A stretch of DNA of 49,348 bases from JBKHHU01 sp046539045 (GTDB lineage Bacteria > Planctomycetota > Phycisphaerae > SM23-33). Of this stretch, positions 28,833 through 38,400 are shown piece after piece (the stretch's first letter is position 1; every line of letters starts with the position of its first letter). The translations under genes were made by a program, and so were the position numbers. The notes under the pieces were generated by a model, which did no database searches, was not told the DNA's origin, and saw nothing but the letters and a program-made list of their open reading frames with translations. The stretch is from the NCBI GenBank assembly GCA_046539045.1, contig JBKHHU010000001.1, forward strand, positions 1 to 49,348, read 5' to 3'.

Positions 28833-29252
28833 AGCGCACTCCTCTTTCTGGTGCCGACGGGGGTACATCTAGCCCAGGGCCAGAGCCAAAAAACATCTGC
28901 GATAGCTCTGTTCCCCGAACACAACAGGCCCCGGTGGTCATCGCGTCGGCACAACCTTCCTTCTGTACGCTGAGATGCATTTCTCAGCATAACCTTCTCT
29001 TATTCTGAGATCACTGTAACTTCTTGTCAAGACCGTTTTTACGCCCCGATAATCGGAAAACTCGCAATCCCTCTCCGTCAGGGCTATCTTCATTTTATGC
29101 AAGTCCAAACGCCAGTAAGAGTAAGATAAATCTACCGGAGCGAAGTCCCTGTGGATTTGAGGCGCCGACGATCCACAGATGAATCAAAGATGCAAAACGG
29201 TTTCAGAGATTTGAGCCGGTTCCAGGCCGGAATTCGCGGCCAAAAGTGTGTC
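28833..29252. other. cspA leader and intergenic region
   Basis: The part next to cspA holds its promoter and a long leader with a 7-bp hairpin (GCTGAGA/TCTCAGC at 28969-28988). The remaining part, about 29040-29252, lies downstream of the GT9 gene and shows no gene or strong terminator, only a weak TGTGGAT/ATCCACA inverted repeat near 29150-29180. Confidence 0.6.
29002..29030 (-). promoter_or_regulatory. Promoter of cspA
   Basis: On the minus strand a perfect TTGACA (29030-29025) is followed after 17 bp by CAGAAT (29007-29002). Transcription would start about 160-165 bases before the cspA start codon. Confidence 0.6.
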
Positions 29253-30203
29253 TCAGGAAGGATTTGCCTCGCGGGCGCCCTCCAGCACCGCATCCACGGG
29301 CACTTCGTCCATGGACCTGCCGATGACCAGCTGCACTCGCGGCCCCAGCGGGGCAAAATGCCTCGGATTGCTGGAGCCGAAGATCGCGACGGTCGGCGTG
29401 CCGATGGCCCCGGAAACGTGTGTCACGCCAGAGTCGTTCCCCACATACAGCGCTGCCCCGGCCAGGATACCCGTCACCGCGTGCAGCGGGACGTTGGCCA
29501 GGCACGTGTACGAACTGCTCACCAGGCGCAGCGTCTCCTTTGGCCACTGCTCCCCCTCGACCGGACCGAACAGGAATACCACCTGCGTTTGCTCGCTCAG
29601 GCTCGTAGCCAGCTCCAGAAACCGTTCCAACGGCCAGCACTTGCTGGGAGAGCCCGAGCCGGGCTGGATGATGGCGTAGGGTTTGGACGGATCGACCCCC
29701 GCTTTCTCGAGTCGGGCAGCGGCGCCGGCCCTCCAGGTGTGCGGGACCGTCCAGGCCCGCAGCTTGCCGATGTCCAGCGGAATCCCGAGCATGTCCGCCC
29801 AAAGCTCCACCAGATGAGCCGAACTGTCCGGATCCGGGCGGATCGGCAGGAACGCAGCGGAGCGGGCATTGCAGGCAGCGGCAAGCCGCATCTCGGCAAG
29901 GCGGTTGCCCGCGGCGAAGCAACTGATCAGCCGGTCGGTCTGGCCGAGCAGTTTCGGGAGTCGGCAGTCCTCCAGCGGTTCATCGGTGAACAGTTCCTGC
30001 ATGGGCATCAGTTCGAAGTCGCGGGTATCGTCGGCGACCATGAGCCCGTGGAGGAGCTGGGCCTTCTCTCTGCCGGCTACGAGTGTCACGTCGGTCCGCA
30101 GCGCTTCCAGAATCCTGCCGAACAGAACGACATCTCCCAGGGCGCCGGAATGGACCGCAAGAACATGCTGCGAATGCGTCTGAGTGGCCTGATCGGGTGT
30201 CAT
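29253..30203 (-). CDS. Glycosyltransferase family 9 (heptosyltransferase-like)
   Basis: This 316-residue protein has the GT9/WaaF-type GT-B fold: HSGALGDVVLF at the N-terminus, IIQPGSGSPSKCWPLERF in the middle, and the sugar-nucleotide motif GNDSGVTHVSGAIGTPTVAIFG near 250-275. GT9 enzymes add heptose or other sugars from nucleotide donors during lipopolysaccharide core assembly at the inner membrane. The acceptor here is unknown. It follows mnmA by 13 bp on the same strand, probably in one transcript, though the functions are unrelated. Confidence 0.85.
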   Translation of the reverse strand: MTPDQATQTHSQHVLAVHSGALGDVVLFGRILEALRTDVTLVAGREKAQLLHGLMVADDTRDFELMPMQELFTDEPLEDCRLPKLLGQTDRLISCFAAGNRLAEMRLAAACNARSAAFLPIRPDPDSSAHLVELWADMLGIPLDIGKLRAWTVPHTWRAGAAARLEKAGVDPSKPYAIIQPGSGSPSKCWPLERFLELATSLSEQTQVVFLFGPVEGEQWPKETLRLVSSSYTCLANVPLHAVTGILAGAALYVGNDSGVTHVSGAIGTPTVAIFGSSNPRHFAPLGPRVQLVIGRSMDEVPVDAVLEGAREANPS

Positions 30204-30216
30204 GGTCTGTTCCTTC

Positions 30217-31287
30217 TCAGCGGATCCAGCCGCCCCCGAGCAGCCGGTCGTTTCGGTAAATGACTACCGCCTGGCCGGGGGTGATGGCGTGGACGGGTTC
30301 ATCGAACTCGACGCTGAAGCAGCCGTCGGGGGTCCGGCGGATACGGGCAGGTGCTCCGGCATGGTTGTACCGGATCTGGGCCGTGGCGTGGAATTCCTCC
30401 GGAACGGTTGTATGCCAGTTGGCGTTGTCGGCCTGCAGGCGGGTCATCATCACCTGCTCTTTGGGGCCGATCGTCACCCGGGCGGCTTCGGCGTCGATGT
30501 GAGTCACGTAGTACGGTTCACCCATCGCCACGCCCAGTCCGCGTCGCTGCCCGATGGTGTACTTGCCGTACCCGTCGTGCCGGCCCAGAACGTTGCCTTC
30601 GGTGTCTACGATCTGGCCGGGTGTCATCGTCTCGGGAGCCCGGTCGGCGATGAACGAAACGTAATCGTCGTCCGGCACGAAGCAGACTTCCTGGCTGTCG
30701 GGCTTGTCGTGGACCTCCAGACCGAGTTGCCGGGCCCGGTCGCGGACGGTCTGCTTGTCGCCGATTTCGCCGATCGGCAGCAGAATCCGCGAAAGATACT
30801 CCCGCCGAATACCGAACAAAGCATAGCTCTGGTCCTTGGGGCGATGGACACCTCGAAGGACGGCCGGCTCGCCTTCGGGATCGCCGCGGCGGGCGTAATG
30901 CCCGGTGGTCAGGAACTCGCACCCGCTGTCGTCGGCGATTTCCACGAGCAGCCCGAACTTGATCAGGCGATTGCAGAACAGGCACGGATTGGGCGTGCGT
31001 CCGCGGACATACTCGCGCGTGAAGTACTCGACGACCGGGCGGAACTGCTCGTCCATGTCGACGATCTGCAGCGGGATGTCCAACCGCTCGGCCATGGCTT
31101 GCGCGTCGGCGGCGTGGGCGGCGTTGGAGCAGATACCTTCCAGCGTGTCGGCGTTCTTGCCATGGCCAAGGCGAAGGAAACAGCCGTGTACCTCATGACC
31201 CTGTTCCAGCAGGAGATCAGCGGCAACCGAGGAGTCGACCCCGCCGCTCATCGCCAGCAGCACCTTTGTCTTCGCGTGGCGTGTCAT
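30217..31287 (-). CDS. mnmA: tRNA-specific 2-thiouridylase (MnmA)
   Basis: MnmA adds sulfur to U34 of tRNAs for Lys, Glu and Gln. The ATG at 31287 gives 356 residues; an ATG at 31296 would add three. The PP-loop ATP site is AMSGGVDSS at 12-20. The catalytic cysteines are Cys102 in NPCLFCN and Cys202 in QEVCF. The central and C-terminal barrels follow (GQRRGLGVAMGEPYYV). It is the first gene of a two-gene unit with the GT9 gene and is divergent from the DedA-like gene. Confidence 0.95.
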   Translation of the reverse strand: MTRHAKTKVLLAMSGGVDSSVAADLLLEQGHEVHGCFLRLGHGKNADTLEGICSNAAHAADAQAMAERLDIPLQIVDMDEQFRPVVEYFTREYVRGRTPNPCLFCNRLIKFGLLVEIADDSGCEFLTTGHYARRGDPEGEPAVLRGVHRPKDQSYALFGIRREYLSRILLPIGEIGDKQTVRDRARQLGLEVHDKPDSQEVCFVPDDDYVSFIADRAPETMTPGQIVDTEGNVLGRHDGYGKYTIGQRRGLGVAMGEPYYVTHIDAEAARVTIGPKEQVMMTRLQADNANWHTTVPEEFHATAQIRYNHAGAPARIRRTPDGCFSVEFDEPVHAITPGQAVVIYRNDRLLGGGWIR

Positions 31288-31392
31288 GCGGGACATTCTA
31301 GTGAGCCGCCAAGGCGGAGCACAAGGCCCTGTGGGCAGGAGGATTGACAAATACCGCCTCGGCGTTTCTACTGTTGCACACCCTGTATCAGC

Positions 31393-32184
31393 GTGCGAAA
31401 GGATAAACTCATCGAAACCAGTCAGACAGAGCAGACCCCGGAGCCTACCGTCGAGCAGGACGTGCCGCATTGCCCGCGGTGTGAGATGGAAGTCTCGATA
31501 GAGGCGGAGTTCTGCGAGCATTGCGGGGCGAAGCTGGGCGAGCACCTGGACGTGCCCTGGTGGCATCTGCACCGGCGTTTATACGATTGGGTACTGGCTT
31601 GGGCGTATCGTCCGACCGCGGCCGTGGCGTTGTTCGTACAGGCTTTTGCCGCAAGCAGTTTCTTTCCGATCCCTCCGGATGTGCTGCTGATGCCGCTGGT
31701 GCTGGGCAACCGCAAGCGGTGGATTCGCTACGCGTTGATCTGCTCTACCGGGAGTGTGCTTGGCGCGATGACCGGATTCTGTATAGGCTGGCTTGCATGG
31801 GGCAGCGGGGTCGACCATCTGTTTTATAACTACGTCCCGGGCTTTACACCGGAGGTGTTTAACGACGTCAGCAACCTGTACGAGGAATATAATTTCTGGA
31901 TTGTGTTTACGGCCGGGTTCACGCCGATCCCGTTCAAGGTATTCACGGTTACTGCAGGCGTGTTTGGCACCGGAGAGCAAGTCGCCAGTCCGCCTGGATT
32001 CTTCGCGGTCTTCGTGGTTGCGGCGGTCGTCAGTCGGTCGGCCAGGTTTTTCATCGTGGCCGGGCTGATGCGGCTGTTCGGGCCGAAGATAACCCCGTTC
32101 ATCGACAAATACTTCAATTGGTTGGCGCTGTTGTTTACCGCGTTGTTGATCGGCGGGTTCATCGCCATAAAGTACGCACACTGA
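31393..32184 (+). CDS. Zinc-ribbon VTT/DedA-family membrane protein
   Basis: This 263-residue protein starts at GTG. Residues 27-46 form a short zinc ribbon with Cys27, Cys30, Cys41 and Cys44. The rest is a VTT/DedA (YqaA-like) membrane domain with helices at about 70-95, 105-130, 160-185, 195-220 and 235-258, and the characteristic SSFFPIPPDVLLMPL and TPIPFKVFTVTAG re-entrant motifs. DedA proteins are linked to lipid flipping and membrane integrity. The zinc ribbon is an unusual addition. Confidence 0.82.
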   Translation: MRKDKLIETSQTEQTPEPTVEQDVPHCPRCEMEVSIEAEFCEHCGAKLGEHLDVPWWHLHRRLYDWVLAWAYRPTAAVALFVQAFAASSFFPIPPDVLLMPLVLGNRKRWIRYALICSTGSVLGAMTGFCIGWLAWGSGVDHLFYNYVPGFTPEVFNDVSNLYEEYNFWIVFTAGFTPIPFKVFTVTAGVFGTGEQVASPPGFFAVFVVAAVVSRSARFFIVAGLMRLFGPKITPFIDKYFNWLALLFTALLIGGFIAIKYAH

Positions 32185-32206
32185 CAGCGCCTGGAAAGGA
32201 TGATCG

Positions 32207-32755
32207 ATGCCACTGTCGGAGGAAGAGAAACACCAACTCTGGTCGCTGGCAAAGCAGGCGGTAGAGTCGGCCGTGCGGGATCAGCCCAAGCCGAAACCGC
32301 ACTCGCACAAGGGCGTGCTGGGCGAGACACGCGGCTGTTTTGTGACGGTCAAGAACAACGGGCGTTTGCGCGGGTGCATCGGCACGTTCCAAGCGCAAGC
32401 TCCGTTGGCAGAGACGGTTGTGGAGATGGGACGGCAGTCCACCAACGACCCGCGTTTCGTGCTGGACCCGATCACTCCCGACGAACTGGACGAAATTACC
32501 ATAGAGGTCTCTGTGCTGAGCCCGCTGCAGGAGACCGAGAATCCGGAAGAACTGACCGTCGGCGAGCACGGGATTTACATCATCTCACCCTACGGTTCCG
32601 GGTGCTTTCTTCCGGAGGTAGCCACCGAACTGAACTGGTCGGCTGAGGAGTTCCTGACCAACTGCTGCACCCACAAAGCAGGCCTGCCGCCGGACGCCTG
32701 GAAACGCGACGACACCCGCGTGTTCCTGTTTACGTCGGAGAAGTTTGAGAAGTGA
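32207..32755 (+). CDS. AMMECR1-domain protein (AmmeMemoRadiSam system protein A)
   Basis: This 182-residue protein is a complete AMMECR1 domain, with the conserved LRGCIGT at about residues 44-50 and the later SPYGSGCFLPEVA and WSAEEFLTNCC motifs. In many bacteria it belongs to the three-part AmmeMemoRadiSam group with a MEMO-domain protein and a radical SAM enzyme. Neither partner is in this window. Its biochemical role is not known with certainty. It starts 22 bp after the DedA-like gene and is probably cotranscribed. Confidence 0.9.
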   Translation: MPLSEEEKHQLWSLAKQAVESAVRDQPKPKPHSHKGVLGETRGCFVTVKNNGRLRGCIGTFQAQAPLAETVVEMGRQSTNDPRFVLDPITPDELDEITIEVSVLSPLQETENPEELTVGEHGIYIISPYGSGCFLPEVATELNWSAEEFLTNCCTHKAGLPPDAWKRDDTRVFLFTSEKFEK

Positions 32756-32847
32756 TGAGAAGGTAGCAGGGCGTCTGCGTCGGGTGGGGCACCTGCCGTT
32801 GCCACTGCGAATTCACGAATCAACGAATTCACGAGGTAACGGAAACT

Positions 32848-33315
32848 CTACTTCTTCCCCATCGCCCGTTTTTTGCGGAAGAATTCTGTCAGCAGTCTGC
32901 CGCATTTGTCGGCCAGGACACCGGCGGTGACCTCGCAGCGGTGGTTGAGGCGGTCGTCGGTGCAGAGATTGTAGAGCGTATCGACGGCCCCGGCCTTTGG
33001 GTCGCTCGCCCCGTACACCACCCGCGGAATTCTCGCCAGCACGATCGCCCCGGCGCACATGCAGCAGGGCTCCAGGGTGACATACAGCGTGCACTCCTCC
33101 AGACGCCAATCGCTCAGAGCCTCAGCCGCCCGGCGAATGGCGATCATCTCGGCGTGGCCGGTCGGGTCTTTGTCGATGATCCGACGATTGTGGGCCGCGG
33201 CCACGATTTCGCCGTCCCGCTCGATCACGCAGCCGATGGGTACGTCGTCCAGTTGCTCGGCCAGTCGGGCCTGCTCGATCGCCAGAAGCATCATGTCCTC
33301 GTCGTGAGCACCCAT
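32848..33315 (-). CDS. tadA: tRNA-specific adenosine deaminase (TadA)
   Basis: TadA converts A34 to inosine in tRNA-Arg(ACG). The ATG at 33315 gives 155 residues. The catalytic zinc site is His54-Ala-Glu56 with Cys84 and Cys87 (EPCCMC). The start overlaps the miaA stop by one base (TGATG), so the two tRNA-modification genes are translationally coupled. Confidence 0.94.
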   Translation of the reverse strand: MGAHDEDMMLLAIEQARLAEQLDDVPIGCVIERDGEIVAAAHNRRIIDKDPTGHAEMIAIRRAAEALSDWRLEECTLYVTLEPCCMCAGAIVLARIPRVVYGASDPKAGAVDTLYNLCTDDRLNHRCEVTAGVLADKCGRLLTEFFRKKRAMGKK

Positions 33316-34244
33316 CAAGAGAACTCCACTTCGCTCATGATCCGGTCGGCGAGACCCTCGGCTGTCTCTTCCTCGGCGACGTCGAACCAGGTCACATCCT
33401 GCCATCGCCGCATCCACGTCCGCTGCTTCTTGGCGAGCCGGCGCGTATTGATCTTGATCCGCTCGAATGCCTCCTCGACGGTGCACTTGCCCTGAAAGTG
33501 GTCGATCAACTCCGCGTAGCCCACCGCTTGGGCTGCCTGGGGGCTGAGCCCGCGCGGGTCGCCAAGCAGGGCCCGCACTTCCTCCACCAGCCCGAGATCC
33601 ATCATCTTCTTCGCCCGGGCGTTGATCCGCCGGTTCTGCTCGTCCTTCGGGCGTCGCAGGCCGATGCGGACGCAATCGTATCGGTCCGGCTGATCGTTCC
33701 ATTGACGCTGCAGTTCGCTGATGGGCGTGCCGCTCGTGCGGTACACTTCCAGGGCTCGGACGATGCGTTTTTCGTCATTGGGGTGGATTCGCCGGGCGGC
33801 GTCAGGGTCGACCTCGGACAGTTCGTCGTGCAGGGAGGCAAGGCCCCGGCTGCGAATCTCCTGCTCGAGTTGCCGGCGGAGTTCGGGATCGGCCTTGGGG
33901 CCCTCAAACAGGCCTTCGGACAGGGCCTTGATGTACAGACTCGTTCCGCCGACGGCGAGGGGGATCTTCCCGGCGTTGCGGATCTCGGTCACCGCCCGGT
34001 CGGCATCCTCGACGAATCGGGCGACCGAGTAGCTCTCCCACGGTTCGACGACGTCAACGCAGTGGTGCGGAATTTGAGCGCGAACATCGGCCGGCGGCTT
34101 GGCCGTGCCGATATCCATGCGTTTGTACACTTTCATCGAGTCGACGCTGATGACGTCGGTGTCGAGCCGGCGGGCGATTTCGCGTCCGGTGGCGCCCTTG
34201 CCCGATGCGGTGCATCCGAGAATGAAGTACAGCGTAGTGCTCAT
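33315..34244 (-). CDS. miaA: tRNA dimethylallyltransferase (MiaA)
   Basis: MiaA adds a dimethylallyl group to A37 of tRNAs that read codons starting with U. The ATG at 34244 gives 309 residues. The P-loop is GCTASGKG at 10-17, followed by DSMKVYKRMDIGTAKP, the HHCVDVVEPWESYSVARF region and the tRNA-binding TRRLAKKQRTWMRRW segment near the C-terminus. It is coupled to tadA downstream. Confidence 0.95.
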   Translation of the reverse strand: MSTTLYFILGCTASGKGATGREIARRLDTDVISVDSMKVYKRMDIGTAKPPADVRAQIPHHCVDVVEPWESYSVARFVEDADRAVTEIRNAGKIPLAVGGTSLYIKALSEGLFEGPKADPELRRQLEQEIRSRGLASLHDELSEVDPDAARRIHPNDEKRIVRALEVYRTSGTPISELQRQWNDQPDRYDCVRIGLRRPKDEQNRRINARAKKMMDLGLVEEVRALLGDPRGLSPQAAQAVGYAELIDHFQGKCTVEEAFERIKINTRRLAKKQRTWMRRWQDVTWFDVAEEETAEGLADRIMSEVEFS

Positions 34245-34296
34245 GCGGAGGATTGTCCGCACCGGGAGCGGCTATGTCAAGACAGGTGCAGCCGGG

Positions 34297-34413
34297 TCAG
34301 CCTGCGCGGGGCGGTCGACCTTGCGCCACGGCCCGGCGACCGGCAGAACGCAGCTGCATTGCCGCCGAAAGGCCCATTCCCAGCATGACCAGCACGATGA
34401 CGTGGCACAGCAC
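34297..34413 (-). CDS. Possible small single-helix membrane protein
   Basis: Between yebC and miaA a 38-codon frame with a GTG start encodes a hydrophobic helix (VIVLVMLGMGLSAAM) followed by a basic tail rich in Arg. It is open further upstream without an ATG. The composition resembles a real membrane peptide, but there is no clear ribosome binding site, so the call is weak. Confidence 0.25.
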   Translation of the reverse strand: MLCHVIVLVMLGMGLSAAMQLRSAGRRAVAQGRPPRAG

Positions 34414-34457
34414 GCGAGGTCCGCCCGTTACTGTGCCTGAAACAGGCAGCCGGTGTT

Positions 34458-35201
34458 TCAGCTTTCCTGCATGACATCTTCGGGCATATCGGCGTTCATG
34501 TAGATATTCTGGACGTCGTCGTGTTCTTCCAGGGCGTCCATCATCCTCATGATCTTCTCTGCCGTGTCGCGTTCGACGGCTACCTGGTTGCTGGGAACCA
34601 TGGCCAGTTCGGATGAGACGGTTTCGATGCCCTTGGCTTCCAGTTCGGCCTTGACGTCTCGGTAGGCTTCGGGCGAGCAGGTGATCTCGTACAGATCGCC
34701 GTCGGCTTCGACATCGTCGGCGCCTGCTTCGAGGGCGATTTCCATGAGGGTATCTTCGTCGGCCTTGTCCGACGAGACGGCGAAGGTACCTTTCTTCTCG
34801 AACATCCATGCCACGCATCCGCTGGAGCCGAGCTGCCCGCCGACGCGTTCAAAGATCTTACGCATCTCCGGTGCGGTGCGGTTACGGTTGTCGGTCAGGC
34901 AATCGACCAGGAACGCCACGCCATTGGGGCCGTAGCCTTCGTAGATGACCTGCTCGTAGTTCTGTCCGCCGATCTCGCCGGTGCCCTTCTTGATCGCATT
35001 CTTGATCGTATCCTTGGGCATGTTGGCTTCTTTGGCGTCGTCGATCGCGTAGCGCAGGGTCAGGTTCTCGTCCGGATCGCCACCACCTGCGCGGGCGGCT
35101 ACGATGATCCGGCGAGCGATTTTCGACCAGACGGCGCCGCGTTTGGCATCGTTTGCTGCTTTGGCCCGCTTGATGCGAGCCCAATGAGAATGTCCTGCCA
35201 T
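34458..35201 (-). CDS. YebC/PmpR-family regulator
   Basis: The ATG at 35201 gives 247 residues and the family start MAGHSHWARIKRAKAANDAKRG. Conserved stretches include NMPKDTIKNAIKKGTGE and YEGYGPNGVAFLVDCLTDNRNRT. YebC proteins act as transcription regulators in some species, and recent work links them to the resolution of ribosome stalling at proline-rich sequences. No regulated target can be inferred here. Confidence 0.94.
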   Translation of the reverse strand: MAGHSHWARIKRAKAANDAKRGAVWSKIARRIIVAARAGGGDPDENLTLRYAIDDAKEANMPKDTIKNAIKKGTGEIGGQNYEQVIYEGYGPNGVAFLVDCLTDNRNRTAPEMRKIFERVGGQLGSSGCVAWMFEKKGTFAVSSDKADEDTLMEIALEAGADDVEADGDLYEITCSPEAYRDVKAELEAKGIETVSSELAMVPSNQVAVERDTAEKIMRMMDALEEHDDVQNIYMNADMPEDVMQES

Positions 35202-35406
35202 GGGTAAGGATACTCCGTTTCGGAGAGAGAACAAATCGATCTGCCTGCGGATCCGATAGTTACGCCCGGATCAGGCCGGCTGTATGCCGGCGGGGGAGCG
35301 ACACTCGTCTCCGCGCCGGGTTCAGTGAGACATCACACAGGGGCGATTATACGCTTTTCCCCGGTCTTGTCAGCGCTCTTTTGAGGTGCGTTGAGGGCGC
35401 AAAACG

Positions 35407-35434
35407 GCCAGGTGGGTCACAGGACCCACCTGGC
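35407..35434. terminator. Hairpin repeat copy 4, likely terminator of the nusA-hisG-TPR region
   Basis: GCCAGGTGGGTC at 35407-35418 pairs perfectly with GACCCACCTGGC at 35423-35434 across loop ACAG, a 12-bp stem. On the minus strand the stem is followed by CGTTTTGCG, and it lies 38 bp after the TPR gene stop. It shares its core with three other hairpins in the window. Confidence 0.65.
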
Positions 35435-35471
35435 GCAGGCGAACGGTTGCCGGATTGTCCGAGTCGGGCTG

Positions 35472-38400
35472 CTAGGGCTTGCCCTGCGCTTCTTTGGCTG
35501 TGGGGGCAACCGGTGCGGGTTTGCCTTCCTCGACGGCCTTGATCTTGGCGGCTACGCTCTTGGCCACGTCCTCGCCCTCGCTGTCGGCGGGGACGGCCGT
35601 TTGAGCACGCTCCGCCGCCCATTTCCAGGTTTTGACAGCCTCGTCGGTCCAGCCGAGCCGGTAGAGGGTATCTCCGGCATGTTCCAAAATCACGGGATGC
35701 TGGTACTCTTGTATGTCGAGTTTGTCGGTTTTTCGACGGGCATCATTCAGCACGGCCTGGAACAAGGTGCCCGCCTGTCCGAACTGCTCCTGCTTGTAGT
35801 AAATCCACGCCAGGGTATCGATGAAGTGGACCGGTTCGGTCCGGTCCTCTGCCAGTGCCAGACGGATCAACTGCTCGGCCTCGTCCAGCTTGCTGTTCAT
35901 CTCGGCCAGGGTGTAGGCGAGGTTGTTCCGGTAATTGGCGCGGGTGCTGCGGAGCTCGCGAATCTCGGAAGACGTCGCCGGCTGGGTGCGCGAAGCATGC
36001 CAGGCATCCGAACTTTCGAGCGTCTCCAGCGCCTTTCGGAGCATGATGACGGCATCTTCGCCCTTGCCCAGGTTCTCCAGCGCCGTGGCCTGAAGCACCA
36101 TCAGTTCGTAGCTGTCTTTCTGGTCGGGCAGCCGCAGGTACTCCTCGGCCAATACCGCCGCTTGGCGGTACTTGTTCTGCCCCATCAGACTGCTGACGAT
36201 GGTGCGTCGGCACCAGCGGATGGCCTTGTTGATGCGCGCGAGCTTCTGCGTGGGGGTGAAGGTTTCGATGGGCGGCGAATCCGAGTCCTCGGTGCTTTCC
36301 TTGTCTACCGCAGGCAGGATTTTCTGCCGCCGGTCGATCAAGTCCTTCAGCCAGGTGCGGCAGAGCTCTTCGGCGCGGGCATTTTTGTCGGCGAGTTGCA
36401 GGGCCATAACAGCCGACTGTCGCGGCTGGAGGGCAGTGGGATCTTCCTTGAGCCACTCCCCAGCATGTTTGACGGCTTGGTCGGTCTTCTCCCAGTTCCC
36501 GTAGGTCCACAGCAGCAGTTCGCGGAAATCGTTCTTCTGGTCGGCGAACTCCTGATCCTTCAGCGTGGCCTGAATCATTTTCTCGGCGAGCTCAAATTTC
36601 TCGGCGATGATCAGGTCGTAGATCGCATACCGCCGCATGCTTCCCTTTTCTTCCCCGATATCATCGGCGTATTCCAGAGCCTGCTCGATCTTGCCGCTAC
36701 GGGCGAGCATCGTCAGCTTCGGCATCTGGTAAGCGTCCCGCTGACGTTCGGTCGAAGCGCCCTGGAGTTTCTTCTCGGCCAGGGCGATTCCTTTCTCAAA
36801 CTCCTCGGCCTTGATGTGGATGTCGATGACGGCCCGGCTGAGGTAGTGCATCTGCAGGCTCTGCATCGCCTGTTCTTCAGCAGACGATTCTTTCTGCAGT
36901 TGCTTCAGATAGTCGGTACCGAGCTCGACGGCTTTATCGTACTGGTCCAGTCGGACCAGCGTGTTCAGGAGGTCAAGCCGGTACCAGACCTGGTTGGGTG
37001 CCTGCTCGACCAGGTCCTTGTACTTCTGCAGAGCTTTGGCGTGCTGGCCGGCGCGGCTGAACGATTCGGCGGCGTTCTGCAACGCGTTGGAATATCCCGG
37101 CCGGAGTTCATGGATCTTCGACCAGACTCCGGCGGCTTCGGCGTGTTTGCCTTCCCGGTTCAGCAGTTCGGCAAGAAGAGCCATCGCCCGAGGTTTGTCT
37201 TCGGCCGACGCAATGGCTTTGCGCAGCATCTCGACGGCCTGCTCGAAGTCCTTCTTGGGCAGCATTCCCTTGTGCTGAGCGATTTCCAGTTTCGCTTTGA
37301 GCAGGGGGATTTCAGGATGCGAGGGATGCTTTCCTGCCAGTTCCTCCAGCAGCGGCAGGGCCTTGTCGGGGCTCTGGGTTTCGATGTAGTATTCGATCAG
37401 CAGGATCGTCGACAGCGGGCTGTCGGGGTGCTCGCGGATCAGTCGGCCGACGATTGTGCGGGCTTGGGTTTTCCGTTTTCGGCGGATGTAGTAATTGAAC
37501 AGCCGGCGATGGATGTCGGGTGTCTTCCCCCGCGTCAGCGCCTGGACCAGGTATTTCTCGACCCGTCCATGTTCGCCGGACGCCTCGGCGGCCTCTGCCA
37601 GCAGCAGGAGCGTCGGGAGGTGCGTCGGATTCGCCTGGTGGGCCAATCGCAAGCTTGCCAATGCCTTGCCGGGTTTGCCCTGGCTCATAAACGCCTTGCC
37701 TTGGGCGAATTCGATGAACCATTCCTCCAGGCCGGATTTCTCCATCTCGTCCAGAAGCTTCTCCACGCGGTCGTATCGGCGGTTTGCCAGGTGGATCTCC
37801 AGCAGCGCGTCATATGCCGAGCGGAAGTGTTTCCTGGCCCGCGTGGCTCGCTGAAACTGGTCGGCGGCCAGTAGATCCCGCCCTCTGGCATGGGCGAAAT
37901 GGCCCGCGACCAGCAGCATCCACGGTTTTTTCTCCGAATCGTCTGCCATCGCCTTGCGGGCGAACTGGCGATCGGCGTTCTCCGGCACCTTGGGTGACTT
38001 GGCAAGACGACGCGTCACAGCAGGGACCGCGTCGGCGAAGTTCGAGGTTTTGTTCAGTGTGTCGGCAAGCGTCTGGAGGCCCTTCTCGATTTTTCCGGTC
38101 TTGGCGTAGGCATCGGCAAGCACGCCGGCTGCCGGGGAGTACTCCGGGCGTTCCCGCAGCACGTCTTCCACGATGGTGATGACGTCGTCGGCTGCGCCTT
38201 GACGCAGTGCGGCCCGGGCAAGGGAGGTGCTGACGCCCGGACCGGCCGCTCCACGCTGGATGTACCCTCTCCACAATCGCAGAGGCAGTTTCGGATCGTC
38301 GGAGGCCGCCGTGAGCTTCACCGTGAATTCGCGACAGATCTGCTCGAGTCCGGGCTCGTTGCACATGTCTATCAGCAGTTCCTCGACCGTCTCGTATCGC

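Noticed and set aside
35391..37874. Open frame of 827 codons opposite the TPR gene
   Set aside because: It is antisense to a clear TPR array and shows no domain of its own.
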